A DNA stretch of 64,000 nucleotides from Paraburkholderia acidipaludis NBRC 101816 (GCF_000684975.1 NZ_BAXZ01000021.1:62001-126000), one strand, 5' to 3'. Numbered from the stretch's first letter, positions 50,801-61,001 are shown. The notes: generated from the letters alone by a model not told the origin. A program made the numbers and translations.

Positions 50801-52792
50801 CTACGCGTCGCCTCGTCCACCCACCTTGAACACCGCAACCAGCTCCGCAAGCGTCGCCGCCCGCTCATGCAGCGCCCCGGCAGCACGCTCGGCCTCGCCC
50901 ACCAGCACCGCATTCTGCTGCGTCGCCGCGCCGATCTGCGAGACGGCGATGTTTACCTGCTCGATGCCGCCCGACTGCTCGCGCGAGGCCACGCTGATCT
51001 CGCCGATGATCGAGCGCACCTCCTCCACGCGCTCAACGATAGTGCGCATGGTCGTGCTCGCGTCGCCCGCGATGCGGTAGCCGGTCTCGACGGTCGCCGC
51101 CGATTCCGCGATCAATGCTTCGATCTCCTTAACGGCTGCCGCGCTGCGCTGCGCGAGCGCGCGCACCTCGCTCGCCACCACGGCAAAGCCCCTGCCATGC
51201 TCGCCCGCGCGTGCCGCTTCGACGGCCGCGTTCAGCGCGAGGATGTTCGTCTGGAATGCAATGCCTTCAATGACGCCCGTGATGTCGGTGATCTTCTTCG
51301 AGGCCTGGCTGATGTCGTCCATCGTCTGCACGACGCGCTCCACCGCGCGGCCGCCGTCGAGCGCCGCATCGGCCGCGCCGCTGACCACGGTGTTCGCGCG
51401 CATCGCATGGTCGGCGTTCTGCTGGACCGTCGAGGTGAGTTGCTCCATGCTCGCCGCCGTCTCCTCCAGGCTGCTCGCCTGGCTCGCGATACGCGCCGAG
51501 ATCTCGCCGCTGCCGGCCGCGATGCGCGAGGTGTCGTCGCGCATTTGCGCCGAGGCGCCGCGTACCTGCGCCACGATTTTCGCGAGGCCCTCGCCGATGC
51601 CGTCGATGGCGTGCGTGAGGCGGCCAATCTCGTCGGCACCCGCGTTATCGGCCGTCCCGTTGAGCGTGCCGCCGATGCGCACGCTGAGGTCGCCCGCGGC
51701 AAGCTGCCCGGCGGCCACGGCGGCGGCGTCGAGCGGGCGGCTCACGAGACGGCGCGCGAGGAAGATCGAGAGCGCCGCGAACGCCGCGACGAGCACGAAG
51801 CCGATTGCGGCGAAGCGGTCGCGCGTGGCCTGCACGCCGGCCATGACTTCATCTTGCGCGGCTACGCCGCCCACGAGCCATTGCCATTGCGGCACGCTCA
51901 CGAAGGAGACGAGCTTCGCGCGTGCGTCGCGCTCGCCGAGCGTGGCGTCGGCCGAGGTGTACTCGAGCGTGCCTGCGCGCGCGGCGAGCATGGACGACCA
52001 CGGGCCGTTGGCGTCGTCGTAGTGCTGGCCGGCGGCGGCCGGGTGCACGAGGAAGGTGCCGCGCGCGGGTCCGTTCGAGGCGTCGAGTACGAAGTAGTAG
52101 CCGGTGTCGCCGATCTTGAGCTTCGCGATTTCGGCCTTGATCGCGGCGATCTGCGCGCCCACGTCCACGCCCACGAAGAGCGCGCCGATCACGCGGCCGC
52201 TCGCATCGGCAATCGGCCGGTATTGCGTCATGTACTGCTTGCCGAACAGGCCGGCGAGGCCCGTATAGCTGCGGCCGGCCATGAGCGGCGCGTAGGCGGG
52301 GCCCTTGCGGTCGAGCAGCGTGCCGATGGCGCGCGAGCCGTCCTGCTTCTTGAGCGAGGTGGTGACGCGCACGAAGTCGTCGCCGCTGCGCGCGAACACG
52401 GTGGCGATGGCGCCGCTGCGTTCGAGGAACTGGTCGGGAATCGTGAAGTCGAGGTCGAGCACCGCGTCGCCCGCCTTGATGGTCGGCGCGGCGTAGCCGG
52501 CGATGTCCACCTTCTGGCTGTCGTCGAGCGACCAGGCGCCGGGCAGGAAGCTCGCGAAGAGCGTCATCGCGCGGTCGACTTCGGCGTCGAGCGCGCCGTC
52601 GATGAGAGCGATGCTCGAGGCCACCGAACGGTCTTTTTCGGCGATGCGCGCGCGCACCTGGTCGCTGACCTGGTCGGCGGCGGCGCGCGTGAGCGCCCAG
52701 CTGAAGGCGGCGAAGATGGCGGCAACGAGCACGCACGAGACGAGGGCGAGGCGCACGCCGACACTCGTGCGGCGCGGGAGGGACAGGGTCAT
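50801..52792 (-). CDS. Methyl-accepting chemotaxis protein with Cache domain
   Basis: The 663-residue receptor has a first membrane segment at about residues 15-35, a large periplasmic Cache-type sensor (GSRAIGTLLDRKGPAYAPLM, YMTQYRPIADASGRVIGALF, VGVDVGAQIAAIKAEIAKLK, DTGYYFVLDASNG), a second segment near 335-355 and a HAMP linker. The cytoplasmic tip is ITGVIEGIAFQTNILALNAA with VEAARAGEHGRGFAVVASEV. Cache domains usually bind small organic acids or amino acids. It has a different sensor type from the receptor at 30616. The gene is downstream of copA but after a terminator-like hairpin. Confidence 0.93.
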   Translation of the reverse strand: MTLSLPRRTSVGVRLALVSCVLVAAIFAAFSWALTRAAADQVSDQVRARIAEKDRSVASSIALIDGALDAEVDRAMTLFASFLPGAWSLDDSQKVDIAGYAAPTIKAGDAVLDLDFTIPDQFLERSGAIATVFARSGDDFVRVTTSLKKQDGSRAIGTLLDRKGPAYAPLMAGRSYTGLAGLFGKQYMTQYRPIADASGRVIGALFVGVDVGAQIAAIKAEIAKLKIGDTGYYFVLDASNGPARGTFLVHPAAAGQHYDDANGPWSSMLAARAGTLEYTSADATLGERDARAKLVSFVSVPQWQWLVGGVAAQDEVMAGVQATRDRFAAIGFVLVAAFAALSIFLARRLVSRPLDAAAVAAGQLAAGDLSVRIGGTLNGTADNAGADEIGRLTHAIDGIGEGLAKIVAQVRGASAQMRDDTSRIAAGSGEISARIASQASSLEETAASMEQLTSTVQQNADHAMRANTVVSGAADAALDGGRAVERVVQTMDDISQASKKITDITGVIEGIAFQTNILALNAAVEAARAGEHGRGFAVVASEVRALAQRSAAAVKEIEALIAESAATVETGYRIAGDASTTMRTIVERVEEVRSIIGEISVASREQSGGIEQVNIAVSQIGAATQQNAVLVGEAERAAGALHERAATLAELVAVFKVGGRGDA

Positions 52793-52818
52793 GGGATCGG
52801 TTCCGGGTAACGCTGAAA

Positions 52819-52851
52819 CGAAGATCCGGCGCTAGAAAGCGCCGATCTTCG
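52819..52851 (-). terminator. Terminator-like hairpin after copA
   Basis: Read on the minus strand, CGAAGATC-GGCGC pairs with GCGCC-(one bulged base)-GATCTTCG around a six-base loop, and TTTC follows. It lies about 75 bases past the copA stop and 27 before the chemoreceptor ATG. Confidence 0.55.
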
Positions 52852-52924
52852 GCATTACGGCGTGCGGACGCAATCCTTGAGGTCGTCGCGGGAAAAAGGC
52901 AAGCGTGTGCGGGTTGATCCCGGG

Positions 52925-55219
52925 TCAGTCGGTGCCGCGCCAGGCGCGCAGGAGCAACGCGTTCGTGACGACGCTGACGCTGGAGAACGCCATGGCGGCG
53001 CCCGCGAGCATCGGGTCGAGCCAGCCCGCGGCCGCGAGCGGTATGCCGATCAGGTTATAGACGAACGCCCAGAACAGGTTCTGCCGGATCTTGCGCCAGG
53101 TGCGCCGCGAGATGTCGATAGCCGCCGCAACGAGCAGCGGGTCGCCGCGCATCAGCGTGATGCCGGATGCATGCATGGCGACGTCGGTGCCGGTGGCCAT
53201 GGCAATGCCGATGTCGGCGGCGGCAAGGGCAGGAGCGTCGTTGATGCCGTCGCCGGCCATCGCGACGATGCCGGCCGAGCGGATCTTGAGGTCGCGGATC
53301 GTGGCGGCCTTGTCGTCGGGCAGCACCTGTGCGTGGACTTCTTCGATGCCGAGCTGCGCCGCGACGGCCGCCGCGCTGCCGGCGTTGTCGCCCGTCACGA
53401 GCACGCTGCGGATGCCCATCGCCTTCAGGCGGGCAATCGCCTCGCGTGCGGTCGGCTTGACCGTGTCGCCGAACGCGAGCAGCGCGAGCACACGTTCGGG
53501 TACGCCCTCGGGCTCGCCGCCTTGCGCGCGTTGCATGCCTTGCGCCGCCGCGGTGGCCGACGCAATCAGCCACGAGACGGTGTTGCCGGCCTGTGCCAGC
53601 GTCTGCGCGCGCGCGACGAGCGCGGGCGGCGCGGCCAGCCCGAGTTCGTCGAGCCAGCGGCTGCTGCCGATCGCATAGCGGCGGCCTTTCACCTCGGCTT
53701 CCACGCCGCGTCCCGGCACCGCGCGGGCATGCGCCGCCGCGGGCGGCGGCGCGCCGTTCGATTGCGCTTCGAACGCCCGCAGCACGGCTTTCGCAAGCGG
53801 GTGATCGCTCTGCTGCTGCACGGCGGCGGCGAGCGCGAGCGCGTCGGCGCGCGTCATGCCTTCGGCTGTCTCGAACGCCGCGAGCGAGGGCTGGCCGAGC
53901 GTGAGCGTGCCCGTCTTGTCGAAGGCCACCACGTTCACGTTATGCGCGGTTTCGAGCGCTTCGGCGTCCTTGATGAGGACGCCGCGACGCGCGGCGGCGC
54001 CCGTGCCCGCCATGATCGCGGCAGGCGTGGCGAGACCGAGCGCGCAGGGGCACGCGATCACGAGCACGGCCACGGCGTTGAGGATGGCGGTTTCGGCGTG
54101 CGCGCCCGCAAGCAGCCAGCCCACGAGCGTCATCGTGGCGATCGCGAGGATCGCGGGCACAAAAACGGCGCTCACGCGGTCCACGAGGCGCTGGATCGGG
54201 GCCTTCTCGGCCTGCGCGCTCTCGACGAGACGGATGATGCGCGCGAGCGTCGTTTCGGCGCCGACGGCCGTGGTGCGCACGGCGAGCGCGCCTTCGCCGT
54301 TGATCGAGCCGCCCGTGACGGGGTCGCCGGGCGCCTTGGGCACAGGCAGGCTTTCGCCGGTGATCAGCGATTCGTCGATGTGGCTGCGGCCCTCCAGCAC
54401 CACGCCGTCCACGGGCAGGCGCTCGCCGGGCCGCACGGCGACGATATGGCCCACCCGCACCGCCGCGAGCGGCACGTCGCGCTCGGCGCCGTCCACCACG
54501 AGGCGCGCGCGCTCGGGGCGCAGCGCGTTCAGGGCGCGGATGGCGTCGGTGGTCTGACGCTTCGCGCGGGCCTCGAGCCACTTGCCGAAGCGCACGAGCG
54601 TGATGACGACCGCCGATCCTTCGAAGTACAGATGAGCGACGTCGCCGGGATGCGCGAGCATCGCGTAGACGCTCACGCCCCAGGCCGCCGAGGTGCCCAG
54701 CGCGACGAGCAGGTCCATGTTGCCGGCGCCCGCCCGCACGGCTTTCCAGGCGGCGCGGTAGAAACGGGCGCCGAAAACGAACTGGACGATCGAGGCGAGC
54801 ACGAGCTGCACGCCGGCGGAAGGCGTCCCGTGCGGGCCCAGCGCGTGGCCGAGCATCGGCAGCATGAGCGGCGCGGTGAGCAGCGCCGAGACCAGCACGG
54901 CCTGCCATTCGCGGCGCGCGAGGGCCGTTTGCCTGTCGGGTGCGCTCGGGCCGGCGGCGGGAGCGTCCTCGCCTTCCACGAGCGGCACGGCTTCGTAACC
55001 GGCTTTCGTAACGGCGTTTGCCAGGGCTTCGGGCGCGACCTTCGCGCCGGCCTCGACCGTGGCTTTTTCGGTGGCGAGATTGACGCTGGCGCGCGTGACG
55101 CCGGGCACCCTGGCGAGCGCCTTTTCGACGCGCGTCGCACAGGCGGCGCAGGTCATGCCGTGAATTTCGAATTCGGCGACACGCGTGTCACGGAGTTCTT
55201 CTATAAGGGAATCGTTCAT
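52925..55219 (-). CDS. copA: Copper-exporting P1B-type ATPase
   Basis: The 764-residue pump has one N-terminal metal-binding domain with GMTCAACATRVEKAL (cysteines 24 and 27), then eight membrane segments. The translocation motif is ACPCALGLATPAA near residue 389, the phosphorylation site FDKTGTLT near 431, and the hinge MAGDGINDAPAL near 656. HP-type histidine (SDHPLA) confirms the P1B group, which exports Cu(I) to the periplasm. One metal-binding domain rather than two is common in this group. A CueR-like promoter lies upstream. No cueR gene or copper chaperone is visible in the window. Confidence 0.95.
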   Translation of the reverse strand: MNDSLIEELRDTRVAEFEIHGMTCAACATRVEKALARVPGVTRASVNLATEKATVEAGAKVAPEALANAVTKAGYEAVPLVEGEDAPAAGPSAPDRQTALARREWQAVLVSALLTAPLMLPMLGHALGPHGTPSAGVQLVLASIVQFVFGARFYRAAWKAVRAGAGNMDLLVALGTSAAWGVSVYAMLAHPGDVAHLYFEGSAVVITLVRFGKWLEARAKRQTTDAIRALNALRPERARLVVDGAERDVPLAAVRVGHIVAVRPGERLPVDGVVLEGRSHIDESLITGESLPVPKAPGDPVTGGSINGEGALAVRTTAVGAETTLARIIRLVESAQAEKAPIQRLVDRVSAVFVPAILAIATMTLVGWLLAGAHAETAILNAVAVLVIACPCALGLATPAAIMAGTGAAARRGVLIKDAEALETAHNVNVVAFDKTGTLTLGQPSLAAFETAEGMTRADALALAAAVQQQSDHPLAKAVLRAFEAQSNGAPPPAAAHARAVPGRGVEAEVKGRRYAIGSSRWLDELGLAAPPALVARAQTLAQAGNTVSWLIASATAAAQGMQRAQGGEPEGVPERVLALLAFGDTVKPTAREAIARLKAMGIRSVLVTGDNAGSAAAVAAQLGIEEVHAQVLPDDKAATIRDLKIRSAGIVAMAGDGINDAPALAAADIGIAMATGTDVAMHASGITLMRGDPLLVAAAIDISRRTWRKIRQNLFWAFVYNLIGIPLAAAGWLDPMLAGAAMAFSSVSVVTNALLLRAWRGTD

Positions 55220-55268
55220 GCTGGCGGGCCGTGATGCGATGGCTGCAATGGCTGTTTCGACATTGGGC

Positions 55269-55299
55269 AGTATCTACGTTCCCATGATGGGAAGGTCAA
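55269..55299 (-). promoter_or_regulatory. CueR-like (MerR-family) promoter of copA
   Basis: On the minus strand a TTGACC (55299-55294) and a GATACT (55274-55269) are 19 bases apart, the long spacer typical of MerR-type promoters. The spacer holds a palindrome TTCCCAT-C-ATGGGAA (55279-55293). A CueR dyad has the ACCTTCC pattern, and ACCTTCCC is present. The copA ATG is 50 bases downstream of the -10. Confidence 0.7.
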
Positions 55300-55486
55300 G
55301 GGCGTGCCGCGAACAACGCAGAATTCCGCCGCGACCGCTTTTCACGTCATGGCGTGAGCGATACGATACGATTCGCCGACATTGCCGCCATGCAGCGCGA
55401 TTTCCACGGCCCCGGGGGGCTCCGCGCAGCGCCAGGCGCGCGTCGGCCACTTTCTGGACCGACTGCTTCGCATACAAGATCTACAA

Positions 55487-56917
55487 ATGACAACAAAAAG
55501 TCGAGAGTACCCTGGTTACCGCACCTGCCTGGCACTTGCGGGGCTTGCCCTCATGGCGGGCTGTGCTGCCCCGCCGGGCGGTGTCGCCCCGAAAGCCGCC
55601 GGCTCCGGCTGGGTGAAGGACGAAGTATCCGACTCCTATGTGTTCGGCTACCCGCTCGTTCTCATGGACCTGTCGCGCGAAGCCGCCACCGGCAACGCGC
55701 CGGGCCAGTCCCCGTCGAATACGCTGCGGCACGCGCAGGCTTTGCCGCCCGTGGGCGCCGCGATTCCGCCCGAGCCCAATCTCGATACGCTCGGCTCGGC
55801 GGGCTGGCTCGATCTTTCCAGCGAGCCCGTGCTCGTGAGCCTGCCCGACACGCACGGCCGCTACATGGATGCCCGCGCGCTCGACATGTGGACGAACGTG
55901 GTCTGGTCGACGGGCGCGCAGTTGACCGATCATGCCCGTGGCCTGAAGGCGCAAACGATTGCGTTCGTGCCCGCCGGCTGGAAGGGCACGCTGCCGGCGC
56001 ATGTGCAGCGCATCGACGTGCTGACGCGCAACGCCTGGTTCGTCGCGCGCATCGAGACACGCGGCGGCAGCGCCGACCTCGCGGCGGTGCGCCGGCTGCA
56101 GCGCGGCATCCGTGTCGCGCCGCTTTCGGCGTGGACCGATCGCAGCGGCCGCGGCGCCGACGCGTCGTCGGCAGGCGCGAGCCAGAGCGGCGATCCGGTC
56201 GCGCCGGGCACGCCGGCCCAGAAGGTTGCGGCGCTCGACGCCAACGGTTTCTTCGACCGTCTCTCGCAGGCGCTGGAAGACAACCCGGTCGTGCCCGACG
56301 ATCCGCATGCACTGAAGATCCTCGGCGATATCGGCGTGCATCCGGGCGATGCGGTGCAATTGCCCGACGCGAAGGCCGCCGTGGCGGCCGGCTATGCCGA
56401 CGGCCAGACGCGCGTCGCAACGCCGCCCTCGAACCTGCTGGCCGGCAACGGCTGGCTGTGGGTGGGCGACGAAGCCGGCAACTACGGACCTGACTATGCG
56501 CTGCGCGCTTACACGGCCTATACGCAGACGGGCCTGCCGACCTCGTCGGACGAGGTGCGCGCCCGCGTGACCCAGGACAGCGACGGCCACGCGCTCAACG
56601 GCGCGAACCGCTATGTGATCCACTTCGCGGCGAAGCAGTTGCCGCCGGTGCGCGGTTTCTGGTCGATCACGGCCTACACGACCGACGGCGCGCTCGACGA
56701 CAGCGCGCCCGTGCGCGTGGCGCTCGGCGACCGCACCGGCGCGCGCCGCAACCGCGACGGCTCGCTCGACGTGCACGTCTCGGCAGACCGCCCGCGCGGC
56801 GGCGCGAACTGGGTGCCTGCGCCGCATGGCGATTTCCGGCTCGTGCTGCGCCTCTATGCGCCGAAGCACGCCGCCGTGGACGGCAGCTGGCAGCCGCCGG
56901 CGGTCGAGCGGCAGTAA
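55487..56917 (+). CDS. DUF1254/DUF1214 family lipoprotein
   Basis: The 476-residue protein has the lipobox LMAGC near residue 22 to 26 and the two-domain layout of this family. Residues about 45-180 form DUF1254 (SYVFGYPLVLMDLSREA, PDTHGRYMDARALDMWTNVV) and the C-terminal third is DUF1214, with GFWSITAYTTDGAL and NWVPAPHGDFRLVLRLYAP near the end. The function is not established; members are secreted or envelope-associated beta-rich proteins. ATG at 55487 starts MTTKSREYPG and the upstream 36 codons have no coding signal. It is divergent from copA. Confidence 0.83.
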   Translation: MTTKSREYPGYRTCLALAGLALMAGCAAPPGGVAPKAAGSGWVKDEVSDSYVFGYPLVLMDLSREAATGNAPGQSPSNTLRHAQALPPVGAAIPPEPNLDTLGSAGWLDLSSEPVLVSLPDTHGRYMDARALDMWTNVVWSTGAQLTDHARGLKAQTIAFVPAGWKGTLPAHVQRIDVLTRNAWFVARIETRGGSADLAAVRRLQRGIRVAPLSAWTDRSGRGADASSAGASQSGDPVAPGTPAQKVAALDANGFFDRLSQALEDNPVVPDDPHALKILGDIGVHPGDAVQLPDAKAAVAAGYADGQTRVATPPSNLLAGNGWLWVGDEAGNYGPDYALRAYTAYTQTGLPTSSDEVRARVTQDSDGHALNGANRYVIHFAAKQLPPVRGFWSITAYTTDGALDDSAPVRVALGDRTGARRNRDGSLDVHVSADRPRGGANWVPAPHGDFRLVLRLYAPKHAAVDGSWQPPAVERQ

Positions 56918-57112
56918 GGCCGCCCTCCGCCCGTCCTCGCGCGGGCGGTAGTGCGGCGCGGCAACGGCGCGCGGAATGGGGGCGCGCGTTGGGGCGTTTT
57001 ACAGCCGTGCCTGGCGCCATCGCGCCTATACTTTTCGCTGTCGGGAGCATTGACCGTCTTCCGGTTCCACTATCCGCGGCGGGCCTCTTTGCCGCGTCAT
57101 TCGCAAGAGAGC

Positions 57113-60100
57113 ATGGCAAGCCTCAACAAAGCGTCGCTGAATTCTTCCCTGCAGTCGGTCCGCGCCGTGGCGCGCGCACCCCGCACGCGTCACATCCTGA
57201 TCGGCGTGCTGATCTTCTTCGTCGTCTTCGGCCTCCTCGGGTTCTTCGCCGCGCCGCCGCTCATCCGGCATGTCGCGGCCCAGCAGTTGAGCAAACAGCT
57301 CGACCGGCCCGTCACGATCGGCCGGATCGCGCTCAACCCTTACACACTGCGGCTCGAAGCCGACCGGGTCCATATTGGCGAACGCGGCGGCAATGGCGAC
57401 TTCTTCGACGTCGAGCGGCTCGTCGTACAGCCGTCGTGGTCGTCGATCTTCCGTCTCGCCCCTATCGTCGATGAAGTGCGGCTCGATTCGCCGCGCGTGA
57501 CCATCGTGCGGCTCGATGCGCAGCGCTTCAATTTCACCGACCTGATCGAAAAGTTTTCGAAGCCCTCGCAGCCCGGCAGCAAGCCTACGCCGTTTTCGGT
57601 CTCCAATATCCGCCTCGAAAACGGCCAGATCACCTTCGACGACCGTCTGCTCAACGAAAAGCATGTGATCGACCGCTTCACGGTCGGCATTCCGTTCATC
57701 GCGACGCTGGCTTCGAAGACCGATATCTTCGTCGAGCCGATGCTGCGCGCGCGCATCGACGGCGCCAGCACGCTCGCCATCGACGGCAAGACCAAGCCGT
57801 TCGCGGCCTCGCGCGAGTCGGAAGTGGCGCTGAAGCTCGACGCGCTCGACGTGCCGAACCTGCTCAGCTACGCGCCTGCGAAGCTGCCCGTGGCGGTGAA
57901 GAGCGGCAAGCTTTCGACGGACCTCAAGCTCGACTTCGTGATGTCGGAAGACAAGCCCGAGCTGCGCGTTTCCGGCACCGTCGACCTGAACGACATCGAC
58001 GCCACGGACACGGCCGGCGCGCCGCTCTTCGGGGCGCGCAGCCTGCACGTGGCGGCGGCATCGCTCGTGCCGTTCAGCAATGCGTACCACTTCGACCAGA
58101 TTCGCCTCGACGCACCGAGCGTCTGGATCGCGCGAGACCATAACGGCGTGCTGAGCGTCGAGAAGCTGGCGGGCGCGCAGCCGGCGGCCGGCGGTGGCCC
58201 AAATGCCGCGAACGCCGCGAGCGGCGCGGCGGCGGCGCCTCCTGCCGCGGCTTCCTCGGCCGAGGCGCAGACGGCGGTCAAGCCCGAGCCGCTCGACCTC
58301 GCGATCCGCCAGCTCGCGATCGACGGCGGCACGGTGCACGTGCATGACGAGACGCCGTCGCGTCCTGTGGACATCGTGCTCAACGACGTCGGCACGACGG
58401 TCACGAACTTCTCGACCGTGGCGAAGGCGCCGGCCCAGTACACCTTCGGCATGACGACGGCCGACGGCGGCACGGCGAAGGCCGCGGGCTCGTTCGGCAT
58501 GGTGGCGAAGACCGCCGACTCGAAGATCCAGCTGCAAGGCCTGCCGCTCGTGCCGCTGCAGCCCTATATCGACAACCTGACCGCCGCGCAGATCGTGGAC
58601 GGCAAGCTCAGCGTCGACGCGCAGCTCACGGCCGACTGGGCGAAGTCGCCCGCCGCCGTGCAGGTCGGCGAGACGACACTGAATCTCGACTCGCTCAAGA
58701 TCGCGGCGCGCGGCGCGAAGGCCCCGGCCGTCGCGCTCGCGCAGGGCGCCGTGAAGGTGAGCCAGGTCGATCTCGCGGCGCGCACGGCGCGGATCGCTTC
58801 GGTGGATCTCACGGGCCTCGCGGTCAACGCCGAGCGCCGCAAGGACGGCAGCATCGACCTCATGCAGCTGGCGGGCAAGCACGAGGCCGCGCAGGAGCGC
58901 ACGGCGATCCATGCGGCGCAGAAGTCGGTGCAGGAAGGCCCGGCCTGGCACTACAAGATCGACGCGTTCAACGTGAACGACGGCACGATCAACTTCACGG
59001 ACAGCAGCACGCCGCGGCCGGTGAAGCTGGCCATCACGCCGCTCGACCTCAAGGTGCAGCAGATCAGCGACGACCTGGGCCACGCGCTGCCCGTCGAGCT
59101 GAAGGCGACGCTGAATCGCAAGGGCACGCTCGCGCTCAATGGCGACGTGAATCCCACTCCGCTGAAGGCGACGCTCAAGATCGACGCCAACCGCCTCGAC
59201 GCCGCGGCGTTCGAGCCGTACTTCGGCAACCAGTTGAACGCGGTGATCGCGAGCGCGCTGCTCAACATGAAGGGCCAGCTCGCGATGGAGCAGGGCAAGG
59301 CGCTCAAGGCCAACTACCGCGGCGACGTGGCGGTGGTGGATATGCGCATGCTCGACAAGGCCACGTCGGACCCGTTCGCGGGCTGGCGCTCGCTGGCGCT
59401 CTCGAACCTGCGGGCGACCTACGACGAGGTGCGCGGCACCGACGTCGACGCGAGCCGCGTGACCTTTGCCGGGTTCTACGGGCGTGTGCTGCTCGACGCG
59501 CAGGGCAAGCTGAACCTGAAGGACGTGGTCGCGCAGCAGAGCGGCGCGGCGCAGTCGCTCACGCGCGATACCAGCGCTGAGAAGCGCGGCGGCCGCGAGC
59601 CCGTGCCGCTTTCGCCGCAGACCGCGAGCGAGGCGGCGGCCACCACGGCCATGCCGGTGGCGGCGTCCGCGCCCGCCGCCGCGTCGGCGCCTCCCACGGT
59701 CACGGCCGCGCAGGCGCCGAAGGCCCCTGTGCGGCTGCATTTCGGCGAGCTCGTGCTGCAGGACGGCCGCGTGAACTACACCGACAACTTCATCAAGCCG
59801 AACTACAGCGCCAACCTCGTGCAGATCCAGGGCAAGGTGGGCGCGTTCGGCACGCAGTCCACCACGCCCGCGCCGGTGGACGTTTCGGCAAGCCTTTCCG
59901 GCAACGGCCCGATCACGATCAAGGGCACGGTCAATCCGCTCATCGCGAAGCCCTCGCTCGACCTCACGGCCTCGGCGCACGACATCGAGCTCACGAATCT
60001 CACGCCGTACTCGACGAAGTACGCGGGCTACCCGATCACGAAGGGCAAGCTCAACGTAGACCTGCACTACCAGCTCGCGAACGACCAGCTCTCGGCGAAC

Positions 60101-60916
60101 AACCATATCTTCATCGACCAGCTCACGTTCGGCGACCACGTCGACAACGACACGGCGACGAAGCTGCCCGTGCGTCTCGCGATCTCGCTGCTCAAGAACC
60201 GGCGCGGCGAGATCGACGTGAACATTCCCGTGTCGGGCTCGCTCTCGAACCCCGAGTTCAGCCTGGGCGGCCTGATCTGGAAGGCGGTGCTCAATCTCAT
60301 CGCGAAGGCCGTGACGGCGCCGTTCACGCTGCTGGCTAACGCCTTCGGCGGCGGCGGCGAGGAGCTGGGCTACGTGGAGTTCTCACCGGGCCTGGCGGCG
60401 CTCAGCGACGCCGACCAGAAGAAGCTCGACACCATTGCGAAGGCGCTGGACGACAAGCCCTCGATCAAGATCGACCTGATCGGCCGCGTCGATCCGGCCG
60501 TGGATACGCCCGCGCTGCGCGAGCAGTACGTCGATCATCTCGTGCGCGCCGAGAAAGTGAAGGACACCGTGGGCAATGGAGAAAGCGTGGATACCTCGCA
60601 GGTGAAGGTGGACGACAAGGAGTACGAGAAATACCTCACCAAGGCCTATAAGGATGCGGACTTCAAGAAGCCGCGCAACATGATCGGCCTCACGAAGACG
60701 CTGCCCGACGCCGACATGAAGCAGGCGCTGGAAGACCACGCACCCGTCAACGACGCCGCGCTGCGCGACCTCGCGCAGCAGCGCGCGCAGGCGGTGCAGG
60801 CGTACTTCCAGGGCAAGGTCGATCCGAGCCGCGTGTTCATCGTCGCGCCGAAGCTCGACGCGAAAGGCATCGACGACAAGGGCGCCACCACGCGCGTAGA
60901 TTTCGGGCTCAAGTAG
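57113..60916 (+). CDS. DUF748 (AsmA-like) envelope protein
   Basis: The 1267-residue protein starts with a basic region and one membrane anchor (LIGVLIFFVVFGLLGFFAAP, about residues 27-50). The rest is a long periplasmic repeat of beta-strands typical of AsmA/DUF748 proteins (KQLDRPVTIGRIALNPYTLR, ARTYFGV-like material absent). Proteins of this group span the envelope and are thought to carry lipids to the outer membrane or restrain it. The last 200 residues contain LSDADQKKLDTIAKAL and IDLIGRVDP, resembling an OmpA-like peptidoglycan-binding fold. Low-complexity alanine/proline segments at about 360-395 and 830-875 separate blocks. ATG at 57113 is the first Met of the anchor region. Confidence 0.85.
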   Translation: MASLNKASLNSSLQSVRAVARAPRTRHILIGVLIFFVVFGLLGFFAAPPLIRHVAAQQLSKQLDRPVTIGRIALNPYTLRLEADRVHIGERGGNGDFFDVERLVVQPSWSSIFRLAPIVDEVRLDSPRVTIVRLDAQRFNFTDLIEKFSKPSQPGSKPTPFSVSNIRLENGQITFDDRLLNEKHVIDRFTVGIPFIATLASKTDIFVEPMLRARIDGASTLAIDGKTKPFAASRESEVALKLDALDVPNLLSYAPAKLPVAVKSGKLSTDLKLDFVMSEDKPELRVSGTVDLNDIDATDTAGAPLFGARSLHVAAASLVPFSNAYHFDQIRLDAPSVWIARDHNGVLSVEKLAGAQPAAGGGPNAANAASGAAAAPPAAASSAEAQTAVKPEPLDLAIRQLAIDGGTVHVHDETPSRPVDIVLNDVGTTVTNFSTVAKAPAQYTFGMTTADGGTAKAAGSFGMVAKTADSKIQLQGLPLVPLQPYIDNLTAAQIVDGKLSVDAQLTADWAKSPAAVQVGETTLNLDSLKIAARGAKAPAVALAQGAVKVSQVDLAARTARIASVDLTGLAVNAERRKDGSIDLMQLAGKHEAAQERTAIHAAQKSVQEGPAWHYKIDAFNVNDGTINFTDSSTPRPVKLAITPLDLKVQQISDDLGHALPVELKATLNRKGTLALNGDVNPTPLKATLKIDANRLDAAAFEPYFGNQLNAVIASALLNMKGQLAMEQGKALKANYRGDVAVVDMRMLDKATSDPFAGWRSLALSNLRATYDEVRGTDVDASRVTFAGFYGRVLLDAQGKLNLKDVVAQQSGAAQSLTRDTSAEKRGGREPVPLSPQTASEAAATTAMPVAASAPAAASAPPTVTAAQAPKAPVRLHFGELVLQDGRVNYTDNFIKPNYSANLVQIQGKVGAFGTQSTTPAPVDVSASLSGNGPITIKGTVNPLIAKPSLDLTASAHDIELTNLTPYSTKYAGYPITKGKLNVDLHYQLANDQLSANNHIFIDQLTFGDHVDNDTATKLPVRLAISLLKNRRGEIDVNIPVSGSLSNPEFSLGGLIWKAVLNLIAKAVTAPFTLLANAFGGGGEELGYVEFSPGLAALSDADQKKLDTIAKALDDKPSIKIDLIGRVDPAVDTPALREQYVDHLVRAEKVKDTVGNGESVDTSQVKVDDKEYEKYLTKAYKDADFKKPRNMIGLTKTLPDADMKQALEDHAPVNDAALRDLAQQRAQAVQAYFQGKVDPSRVFIVAPKLDAKGIDDKGATTRVDFGLK

Positions 60917-60945
60917 CGCGCGGGTCCGAAGCGGAGCCCGAAACG

Positions 60946-60978
60946 ACGACGGCGCCTTGCGGCGCCGTCGTGCTTTCT
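60946..60978. terminator. Bidirectional intrinsic terminator
   Basis: An 11-base perfect stem, ACGACGGCGCC and GGCGCCGTCGT, encloses TTGC and is followed by GCTTTCT. It lies between the DUF748 gene and the convergent amidase gene and can serve both. Confidence 0.8.
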
Positions 60979-61001
60979 ACAGAGAGCGGCTTGCCCGCGC
61001 C

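Noticed and set aside
57026..60139. A 1037-codon open frame on the minus strand opposite the DUF748 gene
   Set aside because: It is a shadow of the high-GC plus-strand gene. Its product is rich in arginine, histidine and valine without any domain, and the plus-strand frame has an anchor and family signatures.
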